Assembly (NCBI GenBank): GCA_023435265.1
Contig: JAEYRZ010000114.1
Coordinates: 1-64,000 of the forward strand
Source of the DNA: Pseudomonadota bacterium
Lineage (GTDB): Bacteria; Desulfobacterota; Desulfobacteria; Desulfobacterales; Desulfosarcinaceae
DNA length: 64,000 nt
Direction of reading: 5' to 3'
Both the position numbers and the translations under genes were made by a program. A model generated the notes under the pieces. The model did no database searches, was not told the origin of the DNA, and saw only the letters and a program-made list of their open reading frames with translations. Positions within the stretch are counted from its first letter, which is position 1. Every line of letters begins with the position of its first letter. Positions 1 to 7,536 of this stretch are shown here, in pieces.

Positions 1-749
1 GTGCGGCCCATGCCGCACAACACTTCATCCAGAATCAGCAGGACGCCGTAGCGGTCGCAGATCTCGCGGATGCGCGGCAGATAGCCCTTGGGCGGCGTCG
101 CGGCGGCGATCGTCGCGCCGCTGACGGTTTCGGCGAGGAAGGCGGAGACCGTCTGCGGCCCGAGCTCCTGGATGGCTTCCTCGAGCGCCGCGGCGCAGGC
201 CAGCCCGCATTGCGGATGGGTCAGGCCGTAGCTGCAGCGGTAGCAGTACGGGGCCGGGATGTGGTGCGTCTCCGGCAGCATGGGCGCGAAGGGCGTCCGG
301 AAGCTGGTGCGCCCGGTGGCCGCAAGGGCGCCCAGAGTCAGTCCGTGATACGATTTCCAGCGCGAAATCAAGCGCCAGCGGTGCGGCTCGCCGCGTTCCA
401 TATGAATCTGGCGGGCCAGCTTGATCGCCGTCTCGTTGGCTTCCGACCCGGTGCTCATGAAGTAGAAGCGTTCGATCCCGGCCGGCGCACGGGCGGCCAG
501 GCGGGCGGCCAGGGTTTCCACGGCGGGGCCGGTAAACATCGTGGGGTGTACATAGGCGCAGCGCAGGGCCTGTTCGGCCATGGCCCGCGCGACGCGCTCG
601 CGGCCGTGGCCGACGTTGATCACCAGCGGACCGCCGGACCCGTCGAGAAAGCGGTTGCCTTCGGCATCCGTAATCCACACGCCGCCGGCCTCGACCGCCA
701 GCGCCAATTCCTTGCCCAGCTGCCTGCGAAAGACATTACCAGAGATCAT
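1..749 (-). CDS. Class III (PLP-dependent) aminotransferase, 3' end cut by window edge
   Basis: About 249 N-terminal residues read on the minus strand from ATG at 749 (MISGNVFRRQLGKELALAV...) to the window edge, so the C-terminal part, including the expected PLP lysine, is outside. Visible family marks are the N-terminal fold with FLDGSGGP, the phosphate-binding STGSEANE stretch, the SYHG motif and the conserved DEVLCGMGR that holds the PLP-contacting aspartate. Class III enzymes transaminate omega-amino groups, beta-amino acids or amino ketones using pyruvate or 2-oxoglutarate; the substrate here cannot be told. It diverges from the sigma-54 activator at 1006, and a -24/-12 promoter lies about 110 bp upstream, so nitrogen- or substrate-controlled expression is likely. 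The family call is firm; the exact reaction is open. Confidence 0.9.
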   Translation of the reverse strand, partial: MISGNVFRRQLGKELALAVEAGGVWITDAEGNRFLDGSGGPLVINVGHGRERVARAMAEQALRCAYVHPTMFTGPAVETLAARLAARAPAGIERFYFMSTGSEANETAIKLARQIHMERGEPHRWRLISRWKSYHGLTLGALAATGRTSFRTPFAPMLPETHHIPAPYCYRCSYGLTHPQCGLACAAALEEAIQELGPQTVSAFLAETVSGATIAAATPPKGYLPRIREICDRYGVLLILDEVLCGMGR

Positions 750-859
750 GCCAGTCACCTGTTGGGATGTGAGGCGCCGACCATGCGGTCAGCGCGGGTT
801 GTAAACGATCGGGTGTGCAAAAGGGTGATCGAAGCTGGAACTGAACCCTTCGGAAAAGT

Positions 860-875
860 AGCAAGATGCAGGCCA
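860..875 (-). promoter_or_regulatory. Sigma-54 (-24/-12) promoter for the class III aminotransferase
   Basis: Read on the minus strand the site is TGGCCTGCATCTTGCT, which matches the TGGCACGNNNNTTGCW consensus at all but two positions and keeps the essential GG and GC at correct spacing. It points at the aminotransferase, leaving a leader of about 100 nt. The divergent neighbour is itself a sigma-54 activator, which supports the call. Confidence 0.7.
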
Positions 876-960
876 TCACACAGGCGCTCGCGAATTTGAA
901 TGCTGGACCCCGCAACCGGCCGCACGCCGATTTTTCAGGTTGCATAAAGTCTGGACATTC

Positions 961-977
961 AGGATACTAACGATCCT
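961..977. promoter_or_regulatory. Inverted repeat AGGAT-N7-ATCCT upstream of the sigma-54 activator
   Basis: A perfect 5-7-5 inverted repeat lies 28 bp upstream of the activator start and about 85 bp upstream of the -24 element of the divergent aminotransferase promoter. That position would suit an activator binding site that also gives autoregulation. No clear second copy was found before the CoA-transferase promoter, so this is tentative. Confidence 0.3.
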
Positions 978-1005
978 ATTTCGATCCCGAAAGCGGAGCG
1001 AACCC

Positions 1006-3120
1006 ATGACCGTACCGCCCAAACGCCTCTTCATCCTGTCGCTGGACCGCAAGGTCAACAAATTTCTATGCAACACCATCCACAATGTCATCGGCCGGGA
1101 AGTGGCGGTCAGCGGAGCGAGTCTCGCCGAGGCGGACAACGTCTTCTCGGGCGCCGACCTTGTGCTCACTTCGGGTGCGGCCATGCTTCCCGAAGCCCGC
1201 AAACGGTACCCGCAGTGCCCCGTCATGGCGCCGCGGCGCATCATCGCCGGCTACAACCTGGAAAAGGTGCTGATGCTGCCCAGATCCACCCCGGTGCTGG
1301 TGGTCAATCATCCCCGCGAGGCAACCGAGGAGACCATCGCATCCCTCAAGCGCCTGGGCCTGGATCACGTGCGCTATATTCCCTACTGGCAGGGGTCGAG
1401 CGTACCGGAAGCCGCCCGCCAGGCGAGGACCGCCGTTTCGCCGGGCATGGGCCACCTGGCGCCGGATCATATCGAAACGCTGATCGACATCGGCCCGCGG
1501 CTGATCAGCCTGGCTTCTTTCGCCCGCCTGCTGCTCGCGCTCGATCTCGACCTCGGCTACCTGGAACACTATGCGGATCAGTACCATCACTTTCTGCTGG
1601 CCTCGAGCCGCAAACTGGCCGACGCCCTCGGCCTCGCCGAATTGATGGGCAAGCGCAACGAAGTGATCCTGGACGAATTCGAGGAAGGCGTGGTGAGCGT
1701 CAATGCGCAGGGTCGCATCGACCGGGCCAATCGGGCGGCGCTCGGTCTGCTGCACCTTACCGGTGGCGATATCCTGAACCGCCGCATGGACCGGATTTTC
1801 AAGGAGCTGGAAAAAGTCGCCGACCTGATCGAACCTTCAGACCGGAGCGCCAAATCGACGGGCATTTACACCTGCCGCGACAAGCAGTTGGTCGTCACCC
1901 GAATTCCGGTGGAAAGCGGCGGTCGGCGCTCGCACCTCTACACCCTGCGGGAGATCGCCCGCATGCAGCGCCTGGAAAAGGATGTCCGCATCAAGCTGGC
2001 CCGCAGGGGGTATCTGAGCAAATATGCCTTCGACGATATCCAGGGCCGCAGTCCGGCCCTGCAGGCCGCCGTTGCCAAGGCGCGGCGTTTCGCCCAGACC
2101 GATAAAAATATTCTGATCACCGGCGAAAGCGGTACGGGCAAGGAACTGTTCGCGCATGCCATTCACACGGCTTCGCTGCGCGCCGACGGCCCTTTCGTGG
2201 CTGTCAATTTCGCCGGTCTGCCCGAGTCGCTGATCGAGAGCGAACTGTTCGGCTTCGAGGAAGGCGCCTTTACCGGCGCTCGCCGCGGCGGCAAGGCGGG
2301 TCTGTTCGAACAGGCACACGGCGGAACGTTGTTTCTGGACGAAATCGGGGATGCCTCCCCGGCCGTGCAGTCGCGCCTGCTGCGCGTGGTCCAGGAGCGC
2401 GAGGTCCTGCGTGTGGGCGGGGCGCGGATCATCCCGGTCGATGTACGCATCATCGCGGCGACCAACTCCGACTTGAGCCGGGCCGTGGCCGCACGGCGCT
2501 TCCGCGAGGACCTCTACTTCCGGCTGAACACCCTGCCGCTCGAGGTCCCGCCGCTGCGGGAGCGCAGCGACGATATCATCGATTTTTTCAACTGGTATAT
2601 CGAAAAGCAGTACCGCGTGCACAAAGCCCTGGACCCCGCCGCGGCGATGCGGCTGGCCGCCTACTTCTGGCCCGGCAACCAGCGGGAGTTGATCAACGCG
2701 GCCGAATATGCCCTGATCGCCTCGGAAGGCAGTCTCCGGATCGAGTTGGCCCACCTGCCCCCGGCCCTTCTCCGGGCGGAACCGGCGCAGGCCGGCGCCT
2801 GCCCGGCCGAACCGCCGGCGGCCTTTGCCGAACTGCGCGGGCGGATCTGCGGCGGAGCGCTGAACGCGGAGATCCTGCGCCTGATTTTAAGCCTCCTCCG
2901 CGCGGCCGGACCCGGCGGCATCGGCCGCAACAGCCTGCGCCGGCGTTTGCAGTCCCACCGGCTGGCGCTGAGCGAAGGATTTATGAAATCGGTACTCAAG
3001 CGCCTGCGGCGGGAAGGGCTGATCGCAGTGGGAAGCACGCGCCAGGGAACGGTGATCACCCCCCGGGGGGTGTCGTTCCTGGGCTTTCTGGTCGGTCCGT
3101 CAGACGGAAACGTCGATTAG
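1006..3120 (+). CDS. Sigma-54-dependent transcriptional activator with PAS domain and atypical winged-helix C-terminus
   Basis: 704 residues from ATG 1006, preceded by a GGAG motif. The N-terminal 200 residues form a sensory region resembling the PrpR/regulator input class (RIIAGYNLEKVL, then VVNHPRE). A PAS-like segment spans about 220-300. The AAA+ domain starts near 345 with Walker A GESGTGKE at about 370, the sigma-54-contacting GAFTGA loop near 422, and FLDEIGD Walker B. The C-terminus is unusual: instead of a Fis-type helix-turn-helix there is a winged-helix-like block (about 620-700) ending with GVSFLGFL. Sigma-54 promoters lie on both sides (860-875 minus, 3209-3224 plus), so the likely targets are the aminotransferase and the CoA-transferase operon. 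The effector is unknown; a substrate or CoA-thioester precursor of this pathway is a guess. Confidence 0.92.
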   Translation: MTVPPKRLFILSLDRKVNKFLCNTIHNVIGREVAVSGASLAEADNVFSGADLVLTSGAAMLPEARKRYPQCPVMAPRRIIAGYNLEKVLMLPRSTPVLVVNHPREATEETIASLKRLGLDHVRYIPYWQGSSVPEAARQARTAVSPGMGHLAPDHIETLIDIGPRLISLASFARLLLALDLDLGYLEHYADQYHHFLLASSRKLADALGLAELMGKRNEVILDEFEEGVVSVNAQGRIDRANRAALGLLHLTGGDILNRRMDRIFKELEKVADLIEPSDRSAKSTGIYTCRDKQLVVTRIPVESGGRRSHLYTLREIARMQRLEKDVRIKLARRGYLSKYAFDDIQGRSPALQAAVAKARRFAQTDKNILITGESGTGKELFAHAIHTASLRADGPFVAVNFAGLPESLIESELFGFEEGAFTGARRGGKAGLFEQAHGGTLFLDEIGDASPAVQSRLLRVVQEREVLRVGGARIIPVDVRIIAATNSDLSRAVAARRFREDLYFRLNTLPLEVPPLRERSDDIIDFFNWYIEKQYRVHKALDPAAAMRLAAYFWPGNQRELINAAEYALIASEGSLRIELAHLPPALLRAEPAQAGACPAEPPAAFAELRGRICGGALNAEILRLILSLLRAAGPGGIGRNSLRRRLQSHRLALSEGFMKSVLKRLRREGLIAVGSTRQGTVITPRGVSFLGFLVGPSDGNVD

Positions 3121-3208
3121 GATCATTGGGAGATGCCCGGAACGCCGGCGGGCGGCCAAGACCCATTTCCGGCGGGGGCTGCTCATGACCGACTGTAGGG
3201 TGTGGCGT

Positions 3209-3224
3209 TGGCACAGCTTCTGCT
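3209..3224 (+). promoter_or_regulatory. Sigma-54 (-24/-12) promoter for the CoA-transferase operon
   Basis: TGGCACAGCTTCTGCT has a perfect -24 TGGCAC, correct spacing and the invariant GC at -12. It lies 50 bp before the ATG of the CoA-transferase alpha subunit and within an upstream in-frame GTG extension, which argues that the extension is not translated. The activator gene just upstream is the obvious partner. Confidence 0.75.
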
Positions 3225-3273
3225 TGGAATTGGACAAACCATCCTCAAAGGGCTTCAATTCGGCGGAGTAAGC

Positions 3274-3930
3274 ATGACAGCGAACGAAAAAATCTGCAGT
3301 CTCGTGGATGCGGTGGCCGCCATCCGGTCGGGAGACCGCATCATGGTCGGCAGCTTCGGCAACTGCGGATACCCGGAGATGCTGGTGGATGCCCTCGCAG
3401 GCACCGGCCTGGTCGACCTGACGATCATCTCCAACGACCTGGGGTCTCCCGGAATCGGGCTGGGTAAATTCCTGCGCAACGGTCAGGTCAAAGCCCTGAT
3501 CGGCAACTACTACAACTGGAACCCGGAAGTGGCCGAGGCGTACAATGCGGGGCGCATCCAGGTGACGCTCGTCCCGCAGGGCACCTTCGCCGAGGCCATC
3601 CGCGCCGCCGGGGTCGGCATTCCGGCGTTCTTCACGCCGACCGGCGTCGGTACCGATCTGTGCCGGGGCAAGGAGACGCGCCGGTTCGGCGAACGCACCT
3701 ATGTGCTCGAGCCGGCGATCGGAGCGGACGTGGCCCTGGTGCGCGCCCATCAGGCCGACGAGCTGGGAAACCTCGTCTATTACAAGACGGCGCGCAATTT
3801 CAATCCGCTGATGGCCATGGCCGCCCGGCTCACCATTGCCGAGGTCGACGAGATCGTGCCGGCCGGCGCGCTGGACCCCGAGGCCGTAGTCACCCCGCAT
3901 CTGTTCGTCAACAAAATCGTGAAAAGGTGA
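3274..3930 (+). CDS. CoA-transferase family I, subunit alpha
   Basis: 218 residues from ATG 3274, which has GGCGGAG seven bases upstream; an in-frame GTG further upstream would put the sigma-54 promoter inside the gene. The protein carries the family I alpha signature in the form VGSFGNCGYPEMLVDAL near the start, and the later GVGTDLCRGKETR and VRAHQADELGN segments. With the beta subunit it should move CoA between an acyl-CoA and a free carboxylate in the cytoplasm, as in the AtoDA, ScoAB and GctAB enzymes. The acyl substrate cannot be named from sequence. It is followed four bases later by the beta subunit. Confidence 0.93.
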   Translation: MTANEKICSLVDAVAAIRSGDRIMVGSFGNCGYPEMLVDALAGTGLVDLTIISNDLGSPGIGLGKFLRNGQVKALIGNYYNWNPEVAEAYNAGRIQVTLVPQGTFAEAIRAAGVGIPAFFTPTGVGTDLCRGKETRRFGERTYVLEPAIGADVALVRAHQADELGNLVYYKTARNFNPLMAMAARLTIAEVDEIVPAGALDPEAVVTPHLFVNKIVKR

Positions 3931-3934
3931 CCGC

Positions 3935-4663
3935 ATGAACGAACTGGTGCCCAAGGAACAAATCAAATTCCGCATCGCGCGCCGCATTGCGCGTGAATTC
4001 ATGAGCTGGAACCGGACGCTGGTGATCAATCTGGGCGTCGGCACGCCGACCCTGGTGGCGGACTATATCGACAGTCCGCGCATTTTCATTCAGGCCGAAA
4101 ACGGCATGCTCGGCGTCGGCCCCAAGGCCATTGGCCCGGGTGCCGATCCGCGCATCATCAATGCCGGCCGGGAGGTGGTCACCCAGACGCCGGGGTGCTG
4201 CTACTTCGACAGCGCCACGTCGTTCGGCATGATCCGCGGGGGCCACATCGACGCGACCGTGATCGGCGCCTTCGAAGTGGACGAGAGCGGCAGCATCGCC
4301 AACTGGATCATCCCCAACGGCCGGCAGCTCGGGGTCGGCGGAGCCATGGACCTGGTGACCGGTGCCCGGCAGGTGATCGTGGCCCTGCGCCATACGGGCA
4401 GCGACGGCAGCCCCAAGCTGGTGCGCAGCTGCTCGCTGCCGATCACCGGGTTCCACGAAGCCGACATGGTGGTGACTGAATTGGCCGTGTTCCGTTTCGA
4501 AAACCGCCGCATGATCCTGACCGAACTGGCCCCGGAAATCGACCTGGATGGACTGCGCGCCGTTACGGCCGCCCAGTTCGACGTCAGCCCGCAGCTGACG
4601 GTCATGCCGGTGGATTTAGAACGCAGCCCCCACGCCCCTGCTGCCGAAGTGACGGCTCTGTGA
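3935..4663 (+). CDS. CoA-transferase family I, subunit beta
   Basis: 242 residues. The catalytic glutamate of family I enzymes is present in QAENGMLGVGP (Glu55), the residue that forms the acyl-glutamyl and CoA-thioester intermediates. GGAMDLVTGARQV and the C-terminal TELAVFRF segment are also typical. It follows the alpha subunit by four bases, and its stop overlaps the start of the MoaD-like gene (TGATG), so the three genes form one translationally coupled operon. The enzyme probably activates a carboxylic acid produced by the neighbouring aminotransferase, but that link is inference. Confidence 0.94.
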   Translation: MNELVPKEQIKFRIARRIAREFMSWNRTLVINLGVGTPTLVADYIDSPRIFIQAENGMLGVGPKAIGPGADPRIINAGREVVTQTPGCCYFDSATSFGMIRGGHIDATVIGAFEVDESGSIANWIIPNGRQLGVGGAMDLVTGARQVIVALRHTGSDGSPKLVRSCSLPITGFHEADMVVTELAVFRFENRRMILTELAPEIDLDGLRAVTAAQFDVSPQLTVMPVDLERSPHAPAAEVTAL

Positions 4664-4890
4664 TGAAGATCCGCATTGTCGGGTACAACGATTTGAAGGA
4701 GGTTGCGTCCGGTTTGCCGGACGGAATGCTGGAGCTTCCCGAGGATGCGACGGCGGGCGCCGCGCTGGCCGGACTCTCGCTTCCGGAAAGCGATACGGCG
4801 CTGTTCGTCAACGGCCGGGCGGCGCGGCCCGACACGCCCCTTCAGGACGGCGATACGCTGGTGGTCTTCTCGCCTATCGCCGGCGGGTGA
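4663..4890 (+). CDS. MoaD/ThiS-like ubiquitin-fold sulfur-carrier protein
   Basis: 75 residues from ATG 4663, which overlaps the CoA-transferase beta stop. It has the size and beta-grasp pattern of MoaD/ThiS proteins (VNGRAARPDTPLQDGDTLVV) and ends in the hallmark di-glycine tail, FSPIAGG. In MoaD, ThiS and related carriers this tail is adenylated and thiocarboxylated to donate sulfur, or conjugated to proteins. No MoaE, ThiG, E1-like MoeB/ThiF or tungsten-oxidoreductase gene is nearby, so its partner is not evident. Coupling to a CoA-transferase is unusual. Fold call is good, function open. Confidence 0.85.
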   Translation: MKIRIVGYNDLKEVASGLPDGMLELPEDATAGAALAGLSLPESDTALFVNGRAARPDTPLQDGDTLVVFSPIAGG

Positions 4891-4933
4891 AACCCGCCGC
4901 GGACCAGCGCTGTTTTAAAACCGCGAATGCATA

Positions 4934-4971
4934 CCGGACGGCGTCCGTTCCCCAAGGGCGGCGCCGTCCGG
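4934..4971. terminator. Hairpin between convergent operons, probable bidirectional terminator
   Basis: A perfect 10 bp stem (CCGGACGGCG / CGCCGTCCGG) with an 18 nt loop lies between the end of the MoaD-like gene and the end of the convergent MmgE/PrpD gene. There is no strong T run on either side, so termination efficiency is uncertain. Confidence 0.6.
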
Positions 4972-4995
4972 CGTGTCGGATTCATCTCCTGCACT

Positions 4996-6336
4996 TTATT
5001 CCAGGCAATCGATAAGCGGCTGGATTTCGGCTAGTTGATCCAGACGGCCGATCAGTTCCGGCAGCGCCTTCAGGTTTTCGGGACCCAACGTTCCCGCCGC
5101 CAGTTTGCGGAATTTTTCCGCCAGCATGCGGCGGTCCATCGGATTGGCCGGGTCCCCGAGCGGGTGATGCACCGTTTTTTCCACCTCGCCATCCATGAAG
5201 CAGACCTTCACGCGGGCGCCGGCCTCGTCCGGAAAGCGCGAATCCAAGGCCGCATCGACATGCAGGCGCACGCGCCGGGCCAGATCGACCACCTCCCGCC
5301 GGTGCAGCGTTTCCGGAGACATCGGCAGGAGGGCGTCTACGCCTTCGACCGCCGCCAGTGCCAGGCAGAACGGCAGGCTGTACTGCGCGGCTTCGAGTGT
5401 TTCGGGATCGGCGTGATTGTTCAAGCGCAGGGCGCGTTCGAAGGTATGAACCTCGAGCACACGGATCTCCCCGGGAATGCGGCGGCCGCCGCCCGGCATC
5501 GCCAGCAGGGCCTCCAGCGCATCCACGGCGGCATGAATCCAGCGGCAGCAGGCGTAGGGTTTGAAATAGACCGATGACAGCAGAAAACCGCAGCCGAGCG
5601 CCGCGCGTACCGCCGCCGCGTCGAAGTAGCCGGGGTGATCCAGGATATCCAGCGGTCCGGTCATTCCGCTGCGGGCCATTTCGAGGGCCGAAAGGCCGGT
5701 CATCACCGCCCAGGGGATGCCTTCCTTGACCTGGTTGCCCATCAGCATGCTGTAGCCTGCGGCCGACAGGCCCGGCGACAACACGCCGGCGATCGAAAAG
5801 GCTTGCGCCAGCACGTCGGGATCGTCGCGGCCCAGCAGGCCGGCCGCTGCGACCACGCCGTATGCGCACCAGCGTCCGGTGGAAAGGGTGTCGAGCCGGC
5901 TGAAGTCGCGCGCCGCGCCGATGCGCACGGACACCTCATAACCGGCCGCCAGCGCCAGAATGAGGTCGCGGCCCGAGGCGCCCGCCTCGGGCGCAAGGGC
6001 CAGGACGGCCGGCACCATGGCCGCGCCGGGATGCCCGCCGGCCTTGCGGTGTCCGTCGTCCAGGTCGAGCGCGCTGGCCGCCGTGCTGTTGGCCAGCGCG
6101 GCGCCGGCGGCACATTGCCTGCCGGGATCGAACCAGATCCGCGCCGGTCCGCCGGAATAAAGCTTGAGCGCGGCGGCGCGCGCGGCCCGGGCGGCAGGCG
6201 CTGAAAAGCCGGCCGCGGCGCACCCGATCAGATCGAGCAGCGCATTGCCGGCGGCCGTGCAGAGTGCCGCATCGGGAATCGCGCCGGCCAGGTCACGGGT
6301 ATATTCGGCCAGCAGTCGGGTTGTCCAACGGCTCAT
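4996..6336 (-). CDS. MmgE/PrpD family protein
   Basis: 446 residues from ATG 6336 (MSRWTTRLLAEYTRDLAG), chosen because AAGGAT lies just upstream; longer in-frame starts lie inside the preceding gene. The family includes 2-methylcitrate dehydratase PrpD, immune-responsive IRG1 (cis-aconitate decarboxylase) and many uncharacterised dehydratases/isomerases. Visible family marks are the N-terminal DLIGCAAAG, the active-site-like DLDDGHRKAGGHPGA and the YFKPYACCRWIH segment. It is the last gene of the minus-strand transporter operon, overlapping the HTH-DctP gene by 44 bp, which suggests it processes a hydroxylated or branched acid derived from the imported compound. No methylcitrate-cycle neighbours are present, so it should not be called prpD. 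Confidence 0.88.
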   Translation of the reverse strand: MSRWTTRLLAEYTRDLAGAIPDAALCTAAGNALLDLIGCAAAGFSAPAARAARAAALKLYSGGPARIWFDPGRQCAAGAALANSTAASALDLDDGHRKAGGHPGAAMVPAVLALAPEAGASGRDLILALAAGYEVSVRIGAARDFSRLDTLSTGRWCAYGVVAAAGLLGRDDPDVLAQAFSIAGVLSPGLSAAGYSMLMGNQVKEGIPWAVMTGLSALEMARSGMTGPLDILDHPGYFDAAAVRAALGCGFLLSSVYFKPYACCRWIHAAVDALEALLAMPGGGRRIPGEIRVLEVHTFERALRLNNHADPETLEAAQYSLPFCLALAAVEGVDALLPMSPETLHRREVVDLARRVRLHVDAALDSRFPDEAGARVKVCFMDGEVEKTVHHPLGDPANPMDRRMLAEKFRKLAAGTLGPENLKALPELIGRLDQLAEIQPLIDCLE

Positions 6337-7531
6337 GCGGGTAACATCCTTTTCCGTCAGGGTCGCTTTCGGCTTCTCGGGCCGCCGCGTCCGTATCCGC
6401 ATCCAGGAGTCTCTCCGCCAATAGATCGGCGCGCACGCGGTCGCTGGCACGCCGCCAGGGCTCGAGATCCACTTTGAGATAAGCGGCCCGCAGGCGGCGT
6501 ATGTTCAGTCGTTCGTTTTCCGCTTCGCAGCGATTCACATGTTCGCTGAAGAACGTGCCGGCCTGTTCGCAGGCCTTGCACAGGGCGGTCTGAATGTCGG
6601 GCGGCAGCGCCTGATATTTGGATTCATTGATGGCCACGCCCAGAACGGGCGGCAGATCCCCCAGGCGGGTCACGAAAGGAGCGTGGCGGCAGAATCGCAA
6701 AGGATAGAGGTGGGCTTTGTGGGTGGGCAGCACCTCGATCTCTCCGGCCTTCAGCGCCGCACGCACGTCGCCCCAGGCCACCGTGACCGGGATTGCCCCC
6801 AGGGCTTCCCAGTAGCGCCGATGGAGCGGGTTTTCGGGGGTGCGCACGCGCAATCCGCACAGGTCTTCGGGATTGATCAGGGGCCGGCGGGCGGCCAGCA
6901 CCCACTCCAACCCGCGCAGCCAGTTCCAGCGCGGATTGAGCAGGCGGATGCCCTGCCGGCGCAGCGGCTCGCGCAGCCGATCCTGAAAGAAACGGCTTTC
7001 GAGAAAAGCGAGCCGCGCTTTTGGCGAAGCGAAGGCATACGGCAGCGAGAACAGGTCGAAGCCGGCCACCAGCTTGCCGAAATAAAAGAGCTCTTCGATG
7101 AACAGATCGATGAGGCCGGCCTGCAGCTGATCGACCTGGGCGACCGCCGTGCCGATCTGCGAAGGCTGCAGCGGCATCAACACCAGCCCGTCGCCGGTCG
7201 CCTGCCGCACCTGGGCCGCAAAATTCTGAATGGCGGCGTTTTCGGGCCCTTTGACCGTGGCGAGGGTTCCCAGGAGGCGCGGCAGCTCCTCCCGGCTGTG
7301 AAAAAGGTAGCCGACCGGTCGCTCCAGGACCTGGCACAGGCGCGCCAGGGTCCTGACCGAAAGAGTCGTTTTGCCGGTCTCGATTTTGGAAATCTGACTC
7401 TGGGACATGCCCGCGCGGTCTGCCAGATCGGCCGCCGTGAACCCCGCCGCCAGGCGCAGTTCGCGCAGGCGCAGCCCGACCTGCTTCTGGAGTTGCTCGG
7501 CAAGAGATTCCGCGGCTTCGTCCGGGATCAT
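6293..7531 (-). CDS. XRE-family HTH regulator fused to a TRAP DctP-like ligand-binding domain
   Basis: 412 residues from ATG 7531, with GAGGTG eight bases upstream. Residues about 19-70 are a clear XRE/Cro helix-turn-helix (LAAGFTAADLADRAGMSQ, QISKIETGK). The rest, about 95-400, reads like a DctP/TRAP solute receptor: GLIDLFIEEL, FDLFSLPYAF, LRVRTPENPLHRRYWEALGA, then WGDVRAALKAGEIEVLPT. There is no signal peptide and no transmembrane segment, so the receptor fold must act in the cytoplasm, presumably as the effector domain of a one-component regulator. It starts five bases after the saccharopine-dehydrogenase-like stop and overlaps the MmgE/PrpD gene, so it probably regulates its own operon. 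No TRAP permease gene is nearby. Confidence 0.85.
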   Translation of the reverse strand: MIPDEAAESLAEQLQKQVGLRLRELRLAAGFTAADLADRAGMSQSQISKIETGKTTLSVRTLARLCQVLERPVGYLFHSREELPRLLGTLATVKGPENAAIQNFAAQVRQATGDGLVLMPLQPSQIGTAVAQVDQLQAGLIDLFIEELFYFGKLVAGFDLFSLPYAFASPKARLAFLESRFFQDRLREPLRRQGIRLLNPRWNWLRGLEWVLAARRPLINPEDLCGLRVRTPENPLHRRYWEALGAIPVTVAWGDVRAALKAGEIEVLPTHKAHLYPLRFCRHAPFVTRLGDLPPVLGVAINESKYQALPPDIQTALCKACEQAGTFFSEHVNRCEAENERLNIRRLRAAYLKVDLEPWRRASDRVRADLLAERLLDADTDAAAREAESDPDGKGCYPHEPLDNPTAGRIYP

Positions 7532-7536
7532 GCGAA

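Noticed and set aside
25..678. 217-codon minus frame over the aminotransferase
   Set aside because: It is a shadow frame; the neighbouring frame encodes clear class III aminotransferase motifs through the window edge.
940..1005. N-terminal extension of the sigma-54 activator
   Set aside because: No ribosome-binding site, and it runs through the AGGAT inverted repeat; ATG 1006 has a GGAG motif.
4996..6336. Naming this gene prpD (methylcitrate cycle)
   Set aside because: No prpB, prpC or acnD nearby; the context is an amino-compound importer.
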